DNA of 64,000 bases from Chrysomallon squamiferum (lineage: Eukaryota > Mollusca > Gastropoda > Neomphalida > Peltospiridae): the NCBI GenBank assembly GCA_012295275.1, contig CM022676.1, positions 1,420,510-1,484,509 on the forward strand, in the 5' to 3' direction. The notes beneath the pieces are model-generated. The model was not told the origin of the DNA. It did not search any database and was given only the letters and a program-made list of their open reading frames with translations. Each line of letters opens with the position of its first letter. The stretch's first letter is position 1. Of the stretch, positions 37,768-50,700 are shown piece by piece. Position numbers and translations under genes: made by a program.

Positions 37768-38416
37768 TTGCTGTTCGTTGTCGTCAGTTGAAGTAGTAGC
37801 AGCTGTAGTAGCTATAGTAATTGCAATATATAAACAACAGAGTTAAGAATGTAATTTCATTAATACAACTTAAAAATTACAACATCAGCTAAACTGAAAT
37901 TCACATGATTGAAAGTGTTAATAATACTATTAAAAATAATAATAATAAAGAAATTATAATAAAGATGTGAAATAAATTCTACAAAGAAATATTTGCTCTA
38001 ACGCAGTCATAGCGATCTTCAGAGTTTACCAAGAATAATTTTTAATCGCATTAATTTAGTAATATGTTTACTGTTGCTGTTTGTTCTCGTTGTTAGTTGT
38101 AGTTTTTGAAGTAGTATGAGTAACAATTGTAGATAGTATTGTAAAATATGTGGGTAATATATATACAAATACTAAAAACCCATCTTAAAGAAAGTTACAC
38201 TCGATAGTTCTCTATTCCAGTTCTGAAATGGTAAAATGGCGGTGCTCACATCTGTTGTATCAACGTTATTTAAGCGGATCAAACTTATTATCTGCAAATA
38301 AAACCTGCTGAAAATAATAAAGTAACAACTTGGAAGTGTAGACAATTTATTTATTCTTAATAGTTTTGACAAGACAAATAACATTTTCATCCGTTTTCAA
38401 TAAGCTAATTTTATAA
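37306..38416. other. Non-coding duplicated DNA, copy B
   Basis: Matches 20525-21517. It contains an AAT run at 37737-37766 and a short segment absent from copy A (about 37655-37735). No gene seen. Confidence 0.7.
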
Positions 38417-41400
38417 TTATTTCGTACAAATGGCTTTGTGGTCAGGGTCATTATCACCAGTACGACACTGCCACTCTCCAGCATCTTTTTTACTGAACTT
38501 TTCTATTGTTATTTTAAACTCCCAGCGTGAAATAACATCACCATGGTAGCCATCAACAAATTTCTGACAAAGCGTGGAGATTAAATCACATTCGATAACG
38601 ATACTGCCGTCAGGCCGAACAGCACTTAGGCCATATGTAATGTTATTATTCACCACGCAGTTCATTGTCGATATTTGACCGATCTTCGGCCTACCCAAAC
38701 ACGTAAGTCTTGGGCTTACAGGGCTATCTATTTGTCAAGAAATAAGAGTCATTTAATACAAACGTCAAATATAATGAGAATGTAGTCATTCTTGAAGCTA
38801 ACTCTTTTGATCCTGAAAACACTGAACTCATATACACTAGTATTGACAACAGTTACATCGTTGTACAATTTACATATACTGGTACTGACAGTAGTTACAT
38901 GTTTGTGACAGCAGTGCCAACTTAGTAGAACTCACATACACTAGTACTAACAGAGCGGTTACAGCTTTGTAGAACTCACATGTATTACTACTGAGAGTTA
39001 CAGCGTTGTAGAACTCACATATATTACTACTGACAGTTACAGTTTTGTAGAACTCACATATATTACTACTGACAGCTACAGCTTTGTAGAACTCACATAT
39101 ATTACTACTGACAGCTACAGCTTTGTAGAACTCACATGTATTACTACTGACAGTTACAGCTTTGTAGAACTCACATATATTACTACTGACTGTTACAGTT
39201 TTGTAGAACTCTAAAACTAAAATATTTGGAATACTAGTGACACTAGAACAGATAAAATAGTTGCCTATATTTAGAACGTACAAACAGCAGTAATCAGGAA
39301 ATAACCAAATAGAAATTAGTAGCGAGAGACCAGATTTTGCAGCTTTTGCCGTGGTACAAAACAAACTTACCTGTATTATATAAAACTAAAGTGTTACTGA
39401 GGAAAACAGCTTTCGCCACATAACACCACCAGTCAGTGAAATCCGATTGTGTTAGTTCGTATATTTTCAGCGAATATACTCTATTAGCACTGACCTTGTT
39501 ATCTTTACCACAAATTGCTTTGTAACCTTTAGCCACCTGTCCAAGAACATAACAGAGATCCGTATACTGTTGGAATATGGCGAGTTTGAAAAAATGTGTC
39601 TTCGAATAAAAGTAAATGTAATCAGCTCCTGGAAAATTGATGACGTTGCAATGCAGCGTGGCCTCTTCACCCAGTTTTCTATATTTAGCCCCCTCAATGC
39701 TTAGTTCTACTTTGTCGATACCTTGAAAAAAGAATAACTGTCATCATCATTATTATTATAAATCTTGTAAGTGGAATGTTTATATAAAATACACTTTTAT
39801 TATTGTAAACAATTTATTGCGGACGTCAGACAGACCAACAACAGACTGACAACGCCCCATGAGAACCGACACTTGCGTACATATACATGGCGAGCTGGAA
39901 ATGAAATGTTTTCGAGTAAAAGTATACATATATATATATAGATATATATAGGAGTAAGACTACGGAATTACGGACTTCTTGAAATCATCAAACTCTAGGA
40001 ATTTATCTTAATTACCGAAATGATGCTCCAGTTATTTCACGAATTCCTCGATTGTGATTTATTGCACCTTTGAGAATCATATCATCCATACTGTAAATAC
40101 AAACCTATGGGGAAAATAAGCAGGCCACACTCCACCAATATGTTGCCTATTGCTAGCTAGGTACAATGAAACACCAACGAATTTGTATAGTCAGTGTTGT
40201 GAAGAAACTTTTGACATCTGTGGTGTATGAATAGAGTAAGTAGTTCTCAACTATGAATTTATTAAGTCTACAACTACAGTGAAAAAAATCCCAGAAATCA
40301 AATTTTTCAATGTCCCACCTGAAGATATGAAGAAATTCCACAACTTCAGAAATCAGCCTGACATTTCAACAAGCTTTAAAACTGTTCGGTTTCATAAATG
40401 TGTACCGCTTTCTACAGAATATCTAAATATATATAAACTGAGTGCACAAGCTGATCTTTCTTTTTTGTACCATAGCTGGACATGACAACATATCAGAAGA
40501 GACTTTGAAAATGCTGAGTGAACTACGTGCTGTCTGTATGACAAACGAACCACGGATTGGCCTGGTGGATAATATTTTATGTGTCCCCACGAACAAGCCA
40601 CAGATTACGACAGATGTTGGATTGACATGTTGAGGGACCCTCATTGTACACTACCTCTTACACCCAAATAAACAGAAGCAGCAATCAAGACATTGCTAAA
40701 ATAACTGGACTATGTCAAAAGTACGCGTAGCGAGATTTAAGTATTGCCAGATACCTTTGTCTTATATTTTATGACGATGATTATAAACAAATGTCCTCGC
40801 TTTCAAATGCTTCTATATCCTCTTTACCTGCATTATTTGACATGTTTCTTATAAAATGTTTTCAAGGTTGCAGCCATATTAACAACACACTAAAATTACA
40901 TAGAGTGTGTACAGGCCTATTGCAACATCTTCCATTTAACAAAAGGTTACCAAATGTTAGTTTGCACCTATCAAGGAAATAATAAGATATTTGGAATCCT
41001 TATCAAATCAGCTTTCCAGTGACAGCATTTCGTCGAAATCGACCAAGCGGTTACCAAGATATCAGGGTTTAAAACGTGGCGGTCAAGAAGGCATTCATCT
41101 CCAAACTGCTGTTGTTAAACTAATATTTGAGGTTTGGGCTAGTTATGCCAAATCCAAATACATTCCAAATAATGCCATGTCCAAACTGTTACATACTGAA
41201 AATGGTGAGGTTAAAATTTAACTTTTCTGGTGTGTCTGCGGGGGTGGGGAATAGTCTTCAGTTGCAGTGTTATCCGCCTGCTGCTACCGGTCACGTGATT
41301 TGTCTGTGACAGATGTGAAAACGATTTGACTTTCTGTACTGTACCATTTTCATTGCAGTCTGCATTTACGTAACTCTATTTTTATGACATTTTAACTGCT

Positions 41401-41765
41401 TTTTTATTGCTTTTTTAAATGAAGTAATTTTATTATTTTGTTTTATTTAATTATTTATTTTGTAACAATAATATAATTAATTAGTATGTTTTCAAAGTTT
41501 CATTAATGGTTTCATTCCCTCTTTTCTTTAATGCACATTTTGTCGCGGAATGTTAGCTTCAGATAAAATGTATTTTAATATATAGCATAGCACATTCATA
41601 TTTAAATAAGAGATGTTATCTGTCTAAATTCAAGAGAATTCAACGTGGATGCTTGGCGAGTTGAAAACGAGTTTGCGACCGAAGCTGATGAAACGTGGCA
41701 TATGGTTTCGCCACGTTTCAGCATTTTTTTAAAGAAAAATAATCAAATACATTTTTTATAAAATA

Positions 41766-41803
<38 letters not shown>

Positions 41804-41933
41804 GTTTCTTTTTCTTTATATTATTCTATTAGAATTCTGCATGAATAAGAGATTATTGGAAATATGACTAACCAAAACACACGCCAACAGACATCAGAAA
41901 TGTCATCAGGAATAAGTTTCCCTTAAATGCCAT
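38417..41933 (-). CDS. Secreted protein with two Ig-like domains, copy B
   Basis: Minus strand, three exons: 41873-41933 (start and signal peptide MAFKGNLFLMTFLMSVGVCF), 39371-39721 (Ig1) and 38417-38727 (Ig2 and stop). Both introns are phase 1, as usual for Ig exons. The protein is 240 residues. Ig1 (21-137) has the B-strand cysteine in EATLHC (45) and the F-strand cysteine in TDWWC (120), plus C77 and C91. Ig2 (138-240) has KDAGEWQC and extra cysteines. No membrane helix or anchor follows, so secretion is inferred. A non-coding 5' exon may lie near 42115-42400 (GTAAGT donor). The role is unknown; immune recognition or adhesion are guesses from fold only. Confidence 0.75.
38820..39220. repeat. 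39-bp minisatellite in the Ig-gene intron, copy B
   Basis: About nine degenerate units (GTAGAACTCACATATATTAC, then TACTGACAGTTACAGCTTT), between the Ig1 and Ig2 exons. It is related to the 42-bp array of copy A but shorter per unit and with fewer units. Confidence 0.9.
40270..41225 (+). pseudogene. Decayed coding-like segment of unknown family
   Basis: Between the Ig signal exon and Ig1 exon, opposite strand. Pieces with protein-like composition occur in changing frames: FFNVPPEDMKKFHNFRNQ (about 40309), then frames at 40442-40633, 40791-40982 and 40991-41221. No domain was recognised. Part (40835-41025) is also in copy A. It may be an old transposon or processed gene. Confidence 0.4.
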
Positions 41934-44153
41934 ATTCAGTTCTTCGGTCCTCTGACTTAAGCTATATTTCTAGGGAAAAAAAGAAGAAATGATTTGATAT
42001 AATTTATTATTGTCGCTGTTTGTTTATTGTTAATGTTTTAAGTAAATAAAAATGAATGTTAAAAACCTACCTAAAAAGTAAGGATAATGATAAAGAACTT
42101 ACATATTCTGATTCCCTATAATTTCGTTTGTGGTTGTTTTCCGTCAACAAATATTTCGTGCACCAACGATTACCAACGAGTTTCATAAAGAACCATGCGG
42201 TCCAACTGTCCAAGACTAAGACGGAAACAACTGATGTGTCTAAAACTGCATGTATGATACATGCAGGAGAAAGCTTGGACTCCTTCAAATATAAACTCAG
42301 GAATCCTGGTCTCCTCAGATAGAACAGGCAATCACCGGACGTCGTTATTATTAGAAAAAAAATATATAAACAAACATCACTACTTTTCAGATTCAACTCA
42401 AAGTACACACATCTCGCTACTCAACCGAGATTCCTGAGGAAGAGGATCAAGATGTCATCATAGACACATTACAGGAAACCCTTCAAAATAATCCTTCTTA
42501 ACAGCTTGCAATTATGGCTTTGATTCAACACTTAAAAATGAAAACACATGAAGAAAACCAGGTCTTGGGAAGAAATAGTTCTGGAATCATGAAATTTAAT
42601 TTAAACCTAGCGTTGGGTGACAACAGCATGAAGATATTCCACATGCGTTCATTGACAGTTCAAAGCTATGTGAGAAAATAAATCTTGAAACCTTCTAAAG
42701 ATTAGAGAAGATCCTTCATCACAAAACATAAAAACCAGAAGATGGATTAAACACAGGTATTTGCTGAAAGAAAACAAACAAAATGGAAAATGAATGCTTC
42801 CAGCTGACTGAGATTCAAAGATCCCGCTTTAAGAATAGGTACTCTGAGCTGAACATTATAACGAAATAAAATAAACTTTAGAAGAAGGTAAAGTAGTGTA
42901 AACTGAGCAAATTTTGGAATCCTTCAGAAATAACCTTTTAAGAAATTCGCATTTCCGCAAGACAGACAAACTGGTTACAGAGCTATGGTATTTTCAACAC
43001 TTTTGGTCAAGTACAAATTTTCTGCGTTTTTGTTCTACTTAACGTAATAAAAAAAAAACTGCTACTCGTAAAATAAATGTTTATAGTTTATTGTTTTACA
43101 GGTGGGATCTGCATACACAGAATATGAATGACAATCCGTTCATATTATATAGTCTTCTCTTCTTATTTTTTATTTTTTATTTTTTTTTTCTTCTAAATAT
43201 CCAATTTTTCTTCAAATGTAATTGTTCCGTTATTTATCTTACAAATATATTTATCTGTGTAATACTACATGTTCAGAAACCAGTTAAATTAGCTGTTGGT
43301 ATTTTCATTTTGATTTATCTACGTATTGCTTAGCAGTTAACACTATTAAATTGATTATAGTTATATTTCTCTTCTTTTTTTTTCAGAATGATTTGGGTTG
43401 CCTTAAATTACTGTTTGTGCATTTATTTGGACTCTCATCTTTTTTCTCAACAACATCCAGCTAGTAATTTTGTATTGCAATAAACATACATTTTATTCGA
43501 CATTTAATGTTATAACTGAGTCATTTTAAATACAATATATATATATTCTATAAGCAAACTACGTTATTATCTAAGGGGTGCCAGTAATTTCCTAGCAGAG
43601 AGATGAGGAAAACTTTAACTGATTACTGTATAATGCAGAAATAAATCAAGTATCTGGAAAGGCAGAGAGAAAATGGTTCACGTCACTCGTGAAGGTCCTT
43701 CATAGATGTTAGACGTCATATTGCAGATTTTGAGCATCGTTACTGGGGGCAAAAATATGTGAACAGGAATTTCATTGTCCTGGTTTTTTCTGTTTTTCCA
43801 ATAGACACGAAACGTATAAAAATACTGAAATACAGATCATCATTTGTAACAGGACTAATAATATTCTGACATGGAAGACTGTACTTATTTATAGATGTAT
43901 TCAGCAAAAGAAACTAATTTACACTGCATGTTTTTCGATAAATTTCACCAAGAATTATAGATTATTTACCGATATATACTGTTTTTAGAACAAAATGGCC
44001 ATGTTTAAAAATGGCCAACAAAAGGGCACGAAAATACTATTCAGAAATATCCATCAGTATATCACAACGATTCGGCCAGTCTTGGACCAGTATTCTGGAG
44101 CTTTGAAGCTTGAACCTTTCCCCGCAAGCAGTAGGTAGATCAGAATAAACTCT

Positions 44154-44216
<63 letters not shown>

Positions 44217-44451
44217 ACAGACAAACATTATACACACTATTATCAGAGTAGAACATAAAACAGAGCAAAGACCAGTCACTACAGTCTTTATTTCAGGAAG
44301 TTGTGAGAATATACAAAAATCGAAGTGCTCTACATTATTTGGAGGAAATCACGACTTTCCGAGTAGTTATGGATGCGTCCTATGTACCAAATTGTTTACT
44401 GAAAACATTTATTAAGCATTAACTTAAAATGGACAACCGAAAACTTTAAAA
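41934..44451. promoter_or_regulatory. Shared divergent upstream region, copy B
   Basis: Separates the 5' ends of the minus-strand Ig gene and the plus-strand CCDC191 gene, so it should hold both promoters. An acceptor (CCCTAG on the minus strand, at about 41970) precedes the Ig start codon and a GTAAGT donor lies at about 42103, which supports a 5' UTR intron. AC repeats stand at 44156-44210. No TATA element could be assigned. Confidence 0.45.
44156..44210. repeat. (AC)n microsatellite
   Basis: Uninterrupted AC dinucleotides upstream of CCDC191 exon 1 in copy B. Copy A has only a few AC units at the same place (26354-26365). Confidence 0.97.
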
Positions 44452-44638
44452 ATGGATGATAGCATTCACAAACCGGGTCTTTACAAATGGAAAAGACAGA
44501 CACCAACGAGATTATATTCTAGGTCGCAAGTAAGTAGAAAATTATGTTATATCGCAGTTCTAACCATAATCCATTGTCAATTACTAGAAGTAGAAGTCAG
44601 TAATAGTGAAAACTGTAATAATAACATAATTAATATAA

Positions 44639-44714
<76 letters not shown>

Positions 44715-47700
44715 TATATACAGTGGTACCTCGATTTACGAGTGCCCCAACTTACGAGTGTTTCGAGTTGTGTGCTTTGAGTTGCGAGCCAAAATCCGAG
44801 TTACAAGCGAGCTTCAGTGATGTGTTGTACTCGTATTTTGTGCAATATTTTGCCAAATTTCTTTTTTCTGGCCATGGATCCGAAGAAAGTGCTGAGAAGA
44901 AGAAGCAGGTAATGTCCATTGAATTCATAAAAAAATCATGAGCAAGATGTGCATATTGTTGTCTTGGCTAGGCAGTACAAGCATAGTACTTCTACGATAT
45001 GTACCATACTGAAGCTGAAGGAGTCAACAAAGGCTGTAACTCAAACCAAAGGCGTCAAAATAATTCGTCTGATCTCGAAGATAAATAAACTTTACCAGAC
45101 CAATTTATTTCTTTTCATTCTCTGTTATTTTGTTTGTCATTTATAAATACATTTTTCTTTTTTAAAAACACTAAATTGTACTGACAGCTGTCACTAAAGG
45201 TACTAAGATGTGTCACTACAGACACTAATATTATTTTTTCATTAATTGTAATGTATTTGTTTTCAAATTTATTTTATTTTATTTTCAGAATATCACAACC
45301 AAAGATGATATTAAGGACTGGATAAAGGTTGCAGTTTATTTTCTTTCTTTTACTTTTTTTTTTATATTTTCATTATTTTTATTTATTCTTTTATTTTGTG
45401 ATTTTTACTAATTTATAAACAAATAAATTGTTAATGTAATTATTATAAAATAATTATGTACTACTCAGTCTACTGTAGCATCTTTTATTAAAAAAAAAAT
45501 AATTTAATTTTTGTTAGATTATATCAACAAATGATTTTTTTTTCTTGTCCTCATTATCTGTTTATATCTGTAGTATATGCAAATATTTGTATCTATTATA
45601 ATCAGTTGTCACAGTTTCTTAATTACACAGTCAGTGGGCCCACCCAAGAAATGAGCCATATTTTAATAGAGTTATTATGACAGTGGTAGTATTATTAAAG
45701 CTATTAATCTTATATTTGCTCTGTAATAAAAATTAAAAACTGTAAGCAATACCTTCTGGTTACTTAGAAAGTGGAAGATGCTACTAATACAGCAGCCAAA
45801 GCGACATTCGGAGACCGCAGTGTGTATGGACGAGGAGGAGGGAGATATGCAGCACTGCAGTCAGTACAGCAGCTTCATGAGCACGATGAAATACACAGTG
45901 AAGGTAAACTTCTTAAATAATATTAATTAATACAAGATAATAGAAATTTTATATTGTATAACTGTGTATGTTTATTAATATGTAGGTGATACATTTTCTT
46001 TTATTTTTTAAAGTTTTTATGCTATATATGTATGTTTGTGGTGAGTATGTGTATTAGTGTATGTTTGTATGTGTTTGTGTATCTGTCTGTATGTATGTAA
46101 GCACACATGATGTGCACTTTACAGTTGCCTGATTGCCCATGGTGAATCAAAAGAGTGTTGGACAAGACAAAATTTACCATCTGTCCCCCAGTTCTTTATT
46201 ATTATTAGGTATCAAAATGCAAATAACTAACGTCTGAACGAAAGTGGGATCTTATTTTTGGGGGTCATTATTATGTGCTGATTACTGTCAATCTGTGCAC
46301 GATGAAACACACATAGGACATGATAGCAACTCCTTCCTCAGTCTGTTGAACAGTCTGAAAATATTCAGAAAATCACAGCCACATAAACATATTGTTAGGT
46401 GCATTTGGAATATCTCAGCTATGTCTGCCTTAGGCCCATGAGATTTCTGAAATTTTGGTGTGTTGAATCGTAATTGTTTATATCTGTAGTATATGCAAAT
46501 ATATGTATCTATTATAATCAATCGTCACAGTTTCTTAATTACACAGACATTGGGCTCACCAAAGGCACAGACCCTAGACAAGAAATGTGCCAAATTTTAA
46601 CTGGGTCGTTAGCACTTGAAAGCTAACACCTTTTATGTGCTGGGCCCCATGAACTAAAACATTCCAGACAGCATATTAATAATTTAATTACAGCAGTTTT
46701 TAATAAAACTAAAACAGTTTCTGTTTCCTTCTTTTGTGTTGTTATTGTATGTTTTATGATATGATCACATGTTTTCAAAGTGCAATTTAAGTGAAAGATA
46801 ATGAAAAGTTGTTGTTCAAGTTGCTGTGAGTGGCTCGATTGTACATACTTATTTATGTTTACACCTTGTAAATATATTGTACATTATTTTAACATGTACA
46901 GATTAATATAAACTTCTCTGACACCCACACACCCACACACATACACACATGATACTATTTCTGTTGTAATGTATTTGAAAAAAAAATGTAATTTTAGGTC
47001 TAGAATTACCAAATATTTTGTTTATGTTGTAAATTCAGCCCACGACTTTATTATTTATTGCTGTTGAAACGAAGCTGAAAATAATGTTGTAATTTAAAAC
47101 CTACAGTTACCAAGTATTTTGTTTATGTTGTAATTTCAGCCCAAGACTTTATTATTTATTGTTTATGTTGAAATGAAGCTGAAAATAATGTTGTAATTTA
47201 AAACCTAGAATTAACAAGTGTTTTGTTTATGTTGTAATTTAAGACGTAGAATTAACAAGTATTTTCTTTATGTTGTAATTTAAGCTGAAGAGTTGCTGAC
47301 TCAGTGGATGAATGAAAAAGTGATTTTAAATGATGATATTGACATTGATGATGAGTATTGGCCTCGCATAAAAGCCAGGTCAGAGGTCAAGTTGGAATGG
47401 GATCATCTGTTAGCAGATAACACAGAAGAATTAACTCACTCAGACTCTCATGTCATGAACACAACAGCAGGTTTTTTTTTTTATTCTATAAACAAATTTT
47501 TATATAAATTTAAAAAATGTACAGATACAGATATGCTCCGATTTATATTTCAAGAATGCAGCACTAGATATTTTGTAATTTATTATTTATAAATTTACAT
47601 GAAATATTGTCTGGTACATGTTAAATACTGTTAATTTTTCTGTGGTCATGACATCATAAAATAATGTTTTATAACAATCCTATTTGGTTATTATCTGCGA

Positions 47701-50700
47701 CATGTGGTAAGAAACAAATGAGATAATATCCTAAAACTGTTTATGGCTGTAGCTTTTCTGCATGCTTTTCTATAAACTTTTAAATCATGTTTCCTCATTA
47801 ATGTCATATTTATTTGGGAAAAAACAACAAATGAAACAAATACACTATTCACAGTCAAAGTGTTCAGATGCAAACCATGTGTATATTCTGATTTCATTTA
47901 CAACAAAATTTAAAGTGATGTAACTAACATTTGAGGTTTTTTTTAGAAAATTTATTTGACTTTGATAATCTGGATGAGACATCAGCTGTGGATTCCATAT
48001 TACACAGGATGTTGAATAAGCAAGTTGTCCACAAGGAATTTCTAAATGACCTTGGACTGGATGAAACATCAAAGAGAAAAGATCCAAGATTGAAAATGGA
48101 ACTCAGACATCAACAGGTAGGTAATCTAAGAACTGAAAAAACATAGTTGTTATTTACATGTGCATTCTTTTCTTTCATTATTTATTAATTTCTTAACTGA
48201 TAAACTTTTATATTTGAATAATAACCAAATTATATATACAAAAATTTTATGTAACACAGTTATAGTTATGTTGGAGTTATTTCTACTTTCTTTTATAAAA
48301 TGAAGTTAATTATTTTATTAAAGTAGTATCAGTTTTATTATTAATGTTATTGTTGTGTTGTTGTTGTGGCTGTTGGTGTTGTAAATTTGATTAACTAGAA
48401 ATGAAGTACACAGCATGATTTACCTGTAATTACAGGTGAGAGAAAATCGAGAAAGACAAGAGAAAGAACTGGTGAAGAAAAGACAAGCATTGAGAGAGAA
48501 AAAAGAAGTAAATTCAAAAGCAAAACAAATTTTAATGAAGGTAACTGCATTTTTAATATTAAATATATTTAACATTTTATTAAATATATTTTTATTAATA
48601 ATTACTTTCTAATGCTGTGCTTAATAGTTTTTAGACAAGATTTTTAATTCATCACTACCAAAGTGATTGTTGCAGTTTAGCAGAAATAATCTAAATTATA
48701 GTAAAGTAGTACTATATTGGACTTCTCAAAAGTAAACAAAATACCAGAGATTCTGTTTTAATTCATACTATATCTACAGGAAAAATCATAAAGATGTTAA
48801 TAATGAAAACTAAGAAATTATTTGTTAATTAGGAAGAGAGAGAGAAAGAGATGAGGGCAAAACATGAAGAAATGGAAATAAAACGAGAAATGGCAAGAAT
48901 TCGCAAACAGATGCAAGAAGAACGGAGAAAAATGGAGGATGAAGCTTTAAGGTATTTGTTATTTTCATTTGAAAACATCTTAATAGAAACAAATAAAGTT
49001 GTGTTGTATTTGTACTTTTATTTTAAGAGTGCAAGTGAAATCTTGCAGTATTTCTCGTTGCTATATTGCTAGCAACCAGTCCTTATTAGTGATAATACAA
49101 ATCTTAGTAGTTAAGTTAAATATCTTTCATTGGACCTTCCTGGGCACCATTATTGTACTGCTTTGTGGATTTCTTAAAGAAAGTCAGCTTCTCTCGTGAA
49201 AAGTTATTAAACAAAAATTCCTTACTTTAATTGTTGAGAGTAAAATAATACATTTTTGACAGCAAATCTTTCATTTATTTTATTCCATGATGATAATGGT
49301 GTCTGTAGGCTAAATATTTTTGCTCTGACTTCAACACTGCCACAATAAAAATATATTTAAAAGTCATTCATTTTTCATTCACCCACTTTTTGCTCCAAAA
49401 TAACTGTATCCACTGTGCCTAAAGCATTCACAGGTATTGCAAAATTGTCTTATTTATTTCATCATTCCCCATCAGGCTGAGCTTGCCCTCCTTGTCATGT
49501 TGGCAGGAAAAAGAAACAAGTTGTTTGTTAGATTAGCTGGGTGATGTTGTATAGAGTGTTTGACTTGATATGAAAGTCACACAACACAAATTAACTGTGA
49601 ATGTTTTGTAGAGTGAAAACAGAGAAATGGGAGAAAGAAAACACAGCAGTAAGTGAGATTCAGAAGAAAATATTTGAAGAGAAAAAACAACAGATGTTAA
49701 AGTATTTGGAAGAGGAAGAAAAAGAGAGAGTCATGCTGAAGAGATTGGAAGAATTCCAAGCTAAAAAAGCAGCAAAAAATTTACTTGTGAGTTTTAAGAA
49801 AAATATATTTACTTGTCATTTTTACCTTTCCTATGGCAAGGAAAGTATCATCTTGTAGAGGCAAAAGTATTTGAATATGACAGACGTCAGTGATATTCAT
49901 ATACAGATATGAATGATGAAATGTAGAAATCCTGTAATAACTTGTATACTATCATTACTAAATGTATTTGACAGGTAAATATCTAAGTCAGTGTGTTAAC
50001 AAAGTGTAGATAGCAGGTTCTGACAAAAATTTGATCCTTTTTCCAAAACATTTAGTTTTTTAAAATGAATTAAAAAATTATGATTACAGATAGATCTTAA
50101 TAAAATATTTATTGTATTTGATAACCGTATTTCATCTGTCAAACAAGTGTTTTACTTGATTATAAAATTTCTAAGAAACAGATTACCCAGAATAAGAGAT
50201 TAAACCATTTTCAGCTTTCTGTCTTGAAGCTAGTTTAAATGATTCTGTAAACCTCTAAACAAATGATAACCAAACGTGTGTCTGTTTATTTTAGATTATG
50301 CAGCAGCATTTCTCAGCTTGGTACAAAATAGTTCTAGAAAAACGACTGCGTGTAGGCAAGGCACGAGCTGTCTCAGACTGGAAGACTTTGCTGCGTGCGT
50401 GGAATGCGTGGCGATCGTACGTGAGATCAAAACAAGTTGATTTTGAAACACGACAACATGAACAGAATATTGTTGAAATAAACAGGTAACATTTTCTAGT
50501 TCTAATTATTATTCTCTGTGCAAAATCATTAGGAACAATTACTATAAGTTTTTCATTATACTCTGTAGCTGTAGTTTTCAGTTATATTTTGATTGCTGTC
50601 TGTGTCTCCTGCTTTCATTCATTCCATAAAAGTGTAAATGTATTTATGAAGCACAAAAAATAAAATGAAAAACAAGAGCAATGTAAAGTAATTATCATTA

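Noticed and set aside
44037-44279. 80-codon frame with Val-Cys repeats
   Set aside because: AC microsatellite translation.
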